Assembly (NCBI RefSeq): GCF_000282595.1
Contig: NZ_AKIZ01000003.1
Span: 124,001-188,000, forward strand
Length of the DNA: 64,000 nucleotides
Source: Phyllobacterium sp. YR531
Lineage (GTDB): Bacteria > Pseudomonadota > Alphaproteobacteria > Rhizobiales > Rhizobiaceae
Direction of reading: 5' to 3'
In this document: positions 58,116 through 64,000 of the stretch, piece after piece
How the letters are laid out: the number at the start of each line of letters is the position of its first letter
How positions within the stretch are numbered: position 1 is the stretch's first letter
Notes under the pieces: generated by a model
The model's input: only the letters and a program-made list of their open reading frames with translations
What the model was told of the DNA's origin: nothing
Databases searched by the model: none
Position numbers and translations under genes: made by a program

Positions 58116-58514
58116 TCAGCTGATAACGATACCCGGAGTGATGATGAGTTCAGCTCCACCCTTGAGCTTGGCAACCATACCATCACTATAAATGCGTACG
58201 GATTCGACCACGCCCGATACCTTGCCGTCAGGACTTGTCACCGTCCTGCCAATAATACCGTCAGCTTGCGACAGGGACGAACTGGCGAGCAACTGTTCAA
58301 GCTTGGCGTTCATTTGAACAGCCTGCTCAACGCTCGAGAACTGCGCGAGCTGTGTCACCTGCTGCGTTGCATCCATTGGCTTCGTCGGGTCCTGATTTTT
58401 CATCTGGGCCACAAGTAATTTCAGGAAGGTCTGATAGTCGGCACCGGCAACAGGTTTGGGTGTGTTGTTGGCCTGACTTTTCTGGTCTGCTGCAACGGGA
58501 GGAATGCCGGTCAT
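58116..58514 (-). CDS. flgD: Flagellar hook-cap protein FlgD (short form)
   Basis: The 132-residue protein has the FlgD N-terminal region YQTFLKLLVAQMKNQDPTKPMDATQQVTQLAQFSSVEQAVQMN and a short C-terminal part (IIGRTVTSPDGKVSG). It lacks the long Tudor/fibronectin-like C-terminal domain of enterobacterial FlgD, as in other Brucella/rhizobial proteins. It caps the growing hook. Its ATG overlaps the flbT stop by four bases. Confidence 0.94.
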   Translation of the reverse strand: MTGIPPVAADQKSQANNTPKPVAGADYQTFLKLLVAQMKNQDPTKPMDATQQVTQLAQFSSVEQAVQMNAKLEQLLASSSLSQADGIIGRTVTSPDGKVSGVVESVRIYSDGMVAKLKGGAELIITPGIVIS

Positions 58515-58951
58515 ATTGTTACCTCTGGCCTGTTGATCTGGCCCGCTTGTGCCGGGATATCGGTGTCGGTTGTACCCGACATGATTTGCGCTTCCAGTGC
58601 AAAAAGCGAACGTATGGCTTTCAACGCTTCGAAGATGCGGTCGTTACACACGATCTCGTCGATAAGCTTCAGCTCTTTCAACATTTGCGGATTGGAGAAT
58701 GTCCCGAGCAAGGCTGTCAGCATACGTTTGAAAGCTTGTCCCGCTTCGCTCTTTGCCGATGGATTGATCAGCATGATCTGAGCGGCAAAATAGAGTTGCC
58801 TGAGCGGTGATGTCGTCTCGTCGGCCTGAAGCACATGGCCTTCCAGAAGGAAGCTGACATCATTCATGAATTCGAGTGAGACTTTACGGTCAGCCCGCAA
58901 GACGGCACCATTCACGTATATCTTTTCACCGGCACGAAGGGAGACTTTCAT
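58511..58951 (-). CDS. flbT: Flagellin translational regulator FlbT
   Basis: The 146-residue protein begins MKVSLRAGEKIYVNGAVLRADRKVSLEFMNDVSFLLEGHVLQADETTSPLRQLYFAAQIML and matches FlbT, which in alphaproteobacteria binds flagellin mRNA and in Brucella is reported to activate flagellar gene expression. It lies five bases after flaF and overlaps flgD. Confidence 0.95.
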   Translation of the reverse strand: MKVSLRAGEKIYVNGAVLRADRKVSLEFMNDVSFLLEGHVLQADETTSPLRQLYFAAQIMLINPSAKSEAGQAFKRMLTALLGTFSNPQMLKELKLIDEIVCNDRIFEALKAIRSLFALEAQIMSGTTDTDIPAQAGQINRPEVTI

Positions 58952-58956
58952 GACAC

Positions 58957-59301
58957 TCAGATTCCGTCGCGAATGGTACGTGTAATATCGATGATACTGT
59001 CATAATCGACCGACCTCTCCTGACGGATCGACTCCAGTTCCTTCAGGATGAAGATACCTATTGATATCAAGGAGGCGCGCAACTCCTGCGGTAACTGGTT
59101 CGCCGGATCACCCAGATCTTCGATTATGATCATCCATAGACGGGACGTGAACTGGACCGCTTCAATCCCCTTGAACGAGTAGCTGCCCTCATCACGTGCA
59201 GCCTCCAGCATCATGATGGATTGATCGAACAATGACCGCTCGCGCTCTTTGGCACTTGTAGCGCCGTCATTAATGATATCGTCGTATCGAGCCTGGTACA
59301 T
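58957..59301 (-). CDS. flaF: Flagellar biosynthesis regulator FlaF
   Basis: The 114-residue protein matches FlaF (MYQARYDDIIND..., RERSLFDQSIMMLEAARD, SRLWMIIIEDLGDPANQLPQELRASLISIGIFILKELE), which works with FlbT to control flagellin synthesis. The ATG at 59301 is chosen with GAGAAG upstream; a GTG eight codons earlier is also possible. It follows flgL in the operon. Confidence 0.94.
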   Translation of the reverse strand: MYQARYDDIINDGATSAKERERSLFDQSIMMLEAARDEGSYSFKGIEAVQFTSRLWMIIIEDLGDPANQLPQELRASLISIGIFILKELESIRQERSVDYDSIIDITRTIRDGI

Positions 59302-59346
59302 TGTCTTCTCAAGGTTCTGCTGCACAAAAATCGCGCAGCTTCAGGT

Positions 59347-60396
59347 CTATTTCAGATAGTTCAGCAAGCTCAGGCTTTGCATTTTCACCGTCAGGGCATA
59401 GGACGCATCTATCTGCGTGCGCAATGCTTCCACCCTGTTGGCGGCTTCATAGGGGTCGACGCCCTCAAGACCGATTACTGAGCTGTTCAGCACCTTCAAT
59501 TGCACTTCCAGACGATCTGTTGCGTCTTTCGTCCGGGCCTGTGCGGTTCCAAGCACCGATTGCACACCCGGAAGAGCTGCATTGGCTGCCGTCGTCGTCT
59601 CAATTGCCTTGGTAATCACCGTATCGAAAGCACTTTGATTCAGGCCAATATTGGCGAACTCGGCTACCATGGTGTAGCTCATCATCATTTTGCGGAACCC
59701 GGCATTGTTGGCACTGACCGAAGTCTCTGCCAGTTCCGTCGGCGCGATGCGGCTTTTCATGAGTGTGTCGGAAGCAGAAGACCAGTTATCAGACCATGAG
59801 CCTGCATCAAATTCCGAGGCGAACGGTCCGTCCAAAAAGGCTTTCATATCGTTTGCCGTAATCGTCGAAACCTGCGGATCAGTGACAGGAAAGCCGAAAT
59901 GATCCGCGAAAGATTGCAGCACCGCCGCACGCGCCGGATTGCCTGCTGCGTCATAATCACCAAGCGGCTTCACATCCGTATTGACACCGGCAAAAACATA
60001 CTCGCCATTGAAACTCGTATTAATCAGCGAGGTCGCAGTCTGAAGCAATCCTTTGGCAGCGTTTGCCGCAACCTCATGGCCTTGCCCGCTGCCACGCATG
60101 GCAATAATCGTTCCCAAAAAATCTTGCGAGCCTTTGACGGCATTGCTCAGCGCATTCTGCGATGTTGTCATGCGTTCAGCCAGCAGCTTGTTCGAATCCG
60201 TCAGCACGGAAAGCCGGTCATGTTCCTTGCGCAAGGACAGGGATTGTCCGGTGCGGCTACCCAGCGCAAGACCCGTGTCGAAAACAAAACCTGTCGTGGC
60301 CTCCTGCTGCGCCTTGACCAGATCCGCTTGCGCCTTGGAGATGATGCTCCGGGTGGCGTTTGCTAGCACGTACGACGAAACTGATTGTGTTTTCAT
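59347..60396 (-). CDS. flgL: Flagellar hook-filament junction protein FlgL
   Basis: The 349-residue protein has the flagellin-like N-terminus (SQAQADLVKAQQEATTGFVFDTGLALG region) and C-terminus (LEGVDPYEAANRVEALRTQIDASYALTVKMQSLSLLNYL), the two coiled-coil ends that pack in the filament base. It joins hook to filament after FlgK. It starts two bases after the flgK stop. Confidence 0.95.
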   Translation of the reverse strand: MKTQSVSSYVLANATRSIISKAQADLVKAQQEATTGFVFDTGLALGSRTGQSLSLRKEHDRLSVLTDSNKLLAERMTTSQNALSNAVKGSQDFLGTIIAMRGSGQGHEVAANAAKGLLQTATSLINTSFNGEYVFAGVNTDVKPLGDYDAAGNPARAAVLQSFADHFGFPVTDPQVSTITANDMKAFLDGPFASEFDAGSWSDNWSSASDTLMKSRIAPTELAETSVSANNAGFRKMMMSYTMVAEFANIGLNQSAFDTVITKAIETTTAANAALPGVQSVLGTAQARTKDATDRLEVQLKVLNSSVIGLEGVDPYEAANRVEALRTQIDASYALTVKMQSLSLLNYLK

Positions 60397-60398
60397 GT

Positions 60399-61853
60399 TT
60401 ATGATGCCGCCTGGAAGAGTTCTTGGAACATCGCGTCTACGGTAGACAGAATGCGGGCCGAAGCCTGATAGGAGTGTTCAAGGTCCAGTAATGATTGCAT
60501 TTCCGTATCAATGTTGACGCCGCTTACGTTGGAAATCGCATCACTCGCTCTGGACGACAGGATTTTGTTGTAATCATTGGTGTCGGTTACCGACTTACGC
60601 TTTTCTTCAAGCGAGCTGATTGAAGCAGCTGCGAAGTCCAGCAGGCTCTTATTGTTACCGGCCGCCGCCTCCGGATCAAAAGTCCGGGGAGCGCCAATGG
60701 CTCCTATCAAGCTCTGCAAGCGGTCCGAATAACCAGCAGACCCGTCCGGGTTCTGCATATAGGGCGTACCCGCCGGGCCACCGTCGCGCAGCCGTGAAGG
60801 ATTGCCTCCCTCCGACAGGATAAAGGCCGATGATACTTTCAGTGATCCGGCAATCCCCGGGAGGATCGTGGCGTCTGTGGGCATGGCGGGTGCGCCGGAA
60901 TATGTAAACAGGCCGGGAACCGTTGGAACTCCCGTCCCTTGTTCCGCAAACATGCTGACAAGGCTGCGGGCAACTTCGTCCAGTTGCTTCTGATAGGCCG
61001 GTGCTGTCTGATCACGCAATTGCAGCAGGCCGCTCAGTCGCCCCGTCCCAAAGGGCTGGTCAAAGGTTCCGTGCGATAGCGGTACGCCATCTACATAGAC
61101 CTCATTGCCAGTCGTACCAGCACTGAAAGCGCTTGTTGGGGTGAAAGTCACCGAGCGGGCTGATTTTTCGAACAGGGTCACGCCATTCTCGGCAAAGATG
61201 ACCATATCATTGTCATCGCGCTTTAATGTCGTGATGCCGATCTCGCTGGAAATCTGCTTCAGCAATCCATCGCGCTCGTCAAGATCATCCGCCACATCGG
61301 CACCGGCACGTGTGCCGCTGACAATGCGATTGTTGGCCGCTTCGAACTTTGCCAGAAGCGTGTTGATGTTGTTGACGGAGTCCGCAATATCATTATCCGC
61401 GTCCTGCCGCAGCTTCTGGGTTTCCTGCGTTCCGCGGTTCAACGCATTGGCAAGAGAAACCGCCTTTGAAACCGTGGATTCACCGACTGACGTATTGCCC
61501 GGCTGCGAAGCATAGAGCTGCAATGAATCGCGCAGATCACCAAGAAGGGCGCGGGGTGAGTCTGAAGCATTACTGGCGGAGTAAATGCCTGAAAGGCGGT
61601 CAAGGCCGCCCTTCAACGTATCTGATGCCCCCAGAAAGCTGTTGGCTTCAACGAATTTGGAAAGAAGGGCTTCATCCGCGGAGCGTTTCACCGACAGATA
61701 AGTCAAGCCTCCGGCTCCGCTAACCACGGAACCGATGCGCCGCGAGAAGTTCGGATCTGTGGCACCTGCAATATTGCGGGATACCACCGAGGTCTGCTTC
61801 GACACGGTATTGAGAGCACTCTGAGCAGTAAGGAGCGCCGAGGTTAGTGACAT
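60399..61853 (-). CDS. flgK: Flagellar hook-associated protein FlgK
   Basis: The 484-residue protein has the FlgK N-terminus (ALLTAQSALNTVSKQTSVVSRNIAGATDPNFSRR) and C-terminus (SGVNIDTEMQSLLDLEHSYQASARILSTVDAMFQEL), with a variable middle. It forms the first junction zone on the hook. It follows flgE by 31 bases. Confidence 0.96.
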   Translation of the reverse strand: MSLTSALLTAQSALNTVSKQTSVVSRNIAGATDPNFSRRIGSVVSGAGGLTYLSVKRSADEALLSKFVEANSFLGASDTLKGGLDRLSGIYSASNASDSPRALLGDLRDSLQLYASQPGNTSVGESTVSKAVSLANALNRGTQETQKLRQDADNDIADSVNNINTLLAKFEAANNRIVSGTRAGADVADDLDERDGLLKQISSEIGITTLKRDDNDMVIFAENGVTLFEKSARSVTFTPTSAFSAGTTGNEVYVDGVPLSHGTFDQPFGTGRLSGLLQLRDQTAPAYQKQLDEVARSLVSMFAEQGTGVPTVPGLFTYSGAPAMPTDATILPGIAGSLKVSSAFILSEGGNPSRLRDGGPAGTPYMQNPDGSAGYSDRLQSLIGAIGAPRTFDPEAAAGNNKSLLDFAAASISSLEEKRKSVTDTNDYNKILSSRASDAISNVSGVNIDTEMQSLLDLEHSYQASARILSTVDAMFQELFQAAS

Positions 61854-61884
61854 GCCCTTTGTCCAATTCCCATTATAAGTTCAA

Positions 61885-63147
61885 CTATCGTTTCAGGTTC
61901 ACCAGTACGTCCATCAAATCGGCACCGGTCTGGAAGACTTTCGAATTTGCTGTGTAGTTTCTCTGTGCCTCAATCATCTCGGTCAGATCCTGCGCAATAT
62001 CAGCGTTGGATTCTTCGAGGGCTTCAGCGGTGATGCTGCCAAAGCTTCCCTTGCCGGCAAAACCAACCTGGACCTCACCGGAGTCGGCACTCGTCGAAAA
62101 CACATTTCCCGACAAGACCTGGAGGTTGTCGGGGCTCGGCACATCAGCCAGTGCGATCTGATAGATCGGGCGGGTTGTGCCATTCTTGTAATTGGCTACG
62201 ACAATGCCGTCGGCTCCGATCGTTACATCTTCAATCGGGCTTGGGGAGTTACCGTCAATTTTCACCTGAATCGGATTATAGTCACCGGCCAATTGTTTCG
62301 TGCCGGAAAAGTCGATTTCCAGCTGCTGGCCGTTTGGAACGGCAACTGAAATGGATTTATCCGCAGAGACCAGCTTTCCGGTGACAGCATCAAAATCGAA
62401 AGTCTCTGTCGTCAGCGGAGTCGGCGGCGTGTAAGGGAAACCACCCGACGCCGAAGCATTGGCTTTGTTATAAACTGCGGCTTCCCATTTATTGTCAGCC
62501 GTCTTCGTGTAGTAGATATCCAGCACCACGACATTGCCGAGATTGTCATAGGTCTGAACCGATGACTTGGCGGTGAACTTTGCCGTAGCTGTTGTATTTG
62601 CAGGCGGACGGTCTGCAGCCGGAATAATCTCTGCTCCCGCCGGCAGGTTGGCAGTGAAGATGCCCTTGCGGCTTGGATCGGCAATCAGATCATTCTGTGA
62701 AAGATTGATCTTCTCCAGACCCTGATAACCATTGGCGACCGGATTCACATTCCCGTTCGTGATCGGATAACCCATCAGATAAAAACCCGCGGTATTGACG
62801 AGATTTCCAGCGGCATCCGGAACAAAAGAACCGGCGCGAGTGAGATAGGGAGTACCGTTGGCATTGCTGACGATAAAGAACCCCCTGCCCTTCAGGGCGA
62901 GATCCGTCGATGAAGTCGTGAACCGTAGCGGGCCGTCGTCAGAAATGTGGTGACGAACCGAAGTCTCTACACCACCGGAATTGTAAGAGCCGCCGGAACT
63001 TGGAAGAACAAGCGACGAAAACTCTGTGCTCGCCCGCTTGTAGCCGGTCGTGCTCGAGTTGGCGATATTTTCGGATACCGTCGACAGGCGATTGGCCTGG
63101 CCGTTCATACCCGACACGCCGGTTCGCATCATTCCGTAAAGGCTCAT
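61885..63147 (-). CDS. flgE: Flagellar hook protein FlgE
   Basis: The 420-residue protein has the rod/hook N-terminal motif (GVSGMNGQANRLSTVSENIANSSTTGYKR), a FlgE D2-type middle (SVQTYDNLGNVVVLDIYYTK) and the C-terminal motif (SNADIAQDLTEMIEAQRNYTANSKVFQTGADLMDVLVNL). It builds the hook, which FtcR activates in Brucella. AGGAG lies before the ATG. The 130-base gap to ftcR presumably holds its promoter. Confidence 0.97.
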   Translation of the reverse strand: MSLYGMMRTGVSGMNGQANRLSTVSENIANSSTTGYKRASTEFSSLVLPSSGGSYNSGGVETSVRHHISDDGPLRFTTSSTDLALKGRGFFIVSNANGTPYLTRAGSFVPDAAGNLVNTAGFYLMGYPITNGNVNPVANGYQGLEKINLSQNDLIADPSRKGIFTANLPAGAEIIPAADRPPANTTATAKFTAKSSVQTYDNLGNVVVLDIYYTKTADNKWEAAVYNKANASASGGFPYTPPTPLTTETFDFDAVTGKLVSADKSISVAVPNGQQLEIDFSGTKQLAGDYNPIQVKIDGNSPSPIEDVTIGADGIVVANYKNGTTRPIYQIALADVPSPDNLQVLSGNVFSTSADSGEVQVGFAGKGSFGSITAEALEESNADIAQDLTEMIEAQRNYTANSKVFQTGADLMDVLVNLKR

Positions 63148-63257
63148 TTCCGTCTCCTAAAGCGCGATTCAGTCCAGAATCGTTATGCTTCGATACTTGC
63201 GCGAAGCTGACGTCGGGAATCACTGAGAGAAGCTAAACAATTTCGATTTGGTCAGGA

Positions 63258-63272
63258 CGGCGGTGCCCGCCG
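63258..63272. repeat. Short GC-rich hairpin after ftcR
   Basis: CGGCGG (63258-63263) and CCGCCG (63267-63272) with a 3-base loop lie five bases downstream of the ftcR stop. No T-tract follows in the leftward direction, so it may slow transcription or stabilise the 3' end rather than terminate. Confidence 0.4.
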
Positions 63273-63277
63273 ATCCA

Positions 63278-63949
63278 TCAGTCGAGATTTATGCAATAGC
63301 CAAGGAAGCGTTTGGAATCGATTGGATCATATCCAAGCTGCTCGCGCAGTTTCTTGCGAAGCTTGCTGATATGGCTTTCGACAACACTTTCTTCGACTTC
63401 GCTGTCGAAGATTCCATAGATCGCGTTGAATATCTGGGCCTTGTTCAACCGCCTGCCGCGATTGGCAATCAGATATTCCAGGATGCGGCGTTCGCGGCGG
63501 GGCAACGAGAAATCGATCCCGTTTACCTGCGGATCGCGCCCATCGGAAAAAATCCGAATCGGGCCGATCTGGGTACCACTGCTGCCATTGCCGTAGCGTC
63601 TGCGGATGGCATTGATGCGTGCCAATATCTCACGGACATGCATCGGTTTGCGCACCACATCGTCGACCCCAGCCTGGAAAAGTTCCAGCGTGTTCTCCAG
63701 CGATTGAGTGTCATTGACAGCGATCACGGGAGCGGAGCAACGCTCTCGAATTTTATGTGGAAACTGGCTGCGATTTGCGCATTCCCCTATGAGAAATGCT
63801 TCCACTGCCATAATGTCATTCTCCTGAACGGTGGCGACCCACTCGCCAAAATCGTTCGGAGAAAAACCTGTTGTTGTTATGCCCTCACGGGCGAACCACG
63901 CAGAATACCCACTCGTCACCAGACTTCGTTCGTCGACGACTACAATCAC
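63278..63949 (-). CDS. ftcR: Flagellar transcriptional regulator FtcR (atypical OmpR-type)
   Basis: The 223-residue protein matches Brucella FtcR and rhizobial Rem, master activators of hook and flagellar genes. The N-terminal receiver-like domain ([17 protein letters not shown]) lacks the phospho-acceptor aspartate; the equivalent position in [13 protein letters not shown] is glutamate (E50), and the conserved Thr is replaced (VIAVND), although Lys in VVRKP is kept. The C-terminal winged helix has [31 protein letters not shown] and [19 protein letters not shown]. It starts with GTG, preceded by GGTGGGG. It is probably active without phosphorylation, with control at the level of its own expression. 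Confidence 0.95.
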   Translation of the reverse strand: MIVVVDERSLVTSGYSAWFAREGITTTGFSPNDFGEWVATVQENDIMAVEAFLIGECANRSQFPHKIRERCSAPVIAVNDTQSLENTLELFQAGVDDVVRKPMHVREILARINAIRRRYGNGSSGTQIGPIRIFSDGRDPQVNGIDFSLPRRERRILEYLIANRGRRLNKAQIFNAIYGIFDSEVEESVVESHISKLRKKLREQLGYDPIDSKRFLGYCINLD

Positions 63950-64000
63950 AACCCCACCTTCCGAATCAGTAACTTACCCCAAGCAACACACACCTAGCGG

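Noticed and set aside
63248-63997. Rightward 249-codon frame over ftcR
   Set aside because: It is fully antisense to ftcR, which has clear domain motifs; the predicted protein has no family features.

Overview
The window looks like a replicon of an alphaproteobacterium of the Brucella/Ochrobactrum group (Rhizobiales, Brucellaceae). The main reason is the flagellar block at the right end: an FtcR-type regulator next to flgE-flgK-flgL-flaF-flbT-flgD-fliQ-flhA-fliR, the gene order of Brucella and related rhizobia. FlbT/FlaF, class Ib nrdHIEF, RegB/RegA-type regulators and moderate GC fit this. The free-living gene content (polyamine uptake, many LysR pairs, efflux pumps) favours an Ochrobactrum-like environmental strain. 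No rRNA, tRNA, transposase, CRISPR array or phage gene was seen.

Layout. 1-1.4 kb: end of threonine dehydrogenase and an orphan FkbM-type methyltransferase. 1.5-4.0 kb: a membrane GGDEF/EAL protein overlapping a small periplasmic protein with a sulfite-oxidase-like fold. 4.2-11.2 kb: a B12-responsive block in which metE (+) and nrdHIEF (-) converge, each preceded by a cobalamin riboswitch. Both encode B12-independent enzymes for steps that also have B12-dependent versions. 11.3-15.6 kb: LysR/zinc-type oxidoreductase divergent pair, and an MFS exporter with an LprI-like protein. 15.6-22.1 kb: ydcSTUV-patD-type polyamine uptake and aminobutyraldehyde oxidation with a LysR gene. 22.2-31.1 kb: AraC-type regulator (apparently frameshifted), FadL-type porin, MFS permease, aldonolactone-oxidase-like flavoprotein, PLP fold-III enzyme, a convergent coniferyl-aldehyde-dehydrogenase-like gene and an MHS-type permease. 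31.3-38.2 kb: cyoABCD bo-type quinol oxidase, a SURF1 protein and a RegB/RegA redox two-component pair in one tight operon. 38.2-44.1 kb: AT-rich surface-polysaccharide block with an ABC exporter and four glycosyltransferases. 44.2-52.5 kb: DGPF protein plus ECF sigma factor, ogt, and small regulator/oxidoreductase pairs. 52.6-64 kb: a PilZ protein converging on a long flagellar operon read leftwards from ftcR.

The least explained parts are the GGDEF/EAL plus cysteine-free SUOX-fold pair, the FadL/MFS/flavoprotein/PLP-enzyme operon, and the polysaccharide block. The best supported regulatory observation is the pair of face-to-face cobalamin riboswitches, with a NrdR-like box at the nrd promoter. 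All calls come from reading the sequence; no database search was run.
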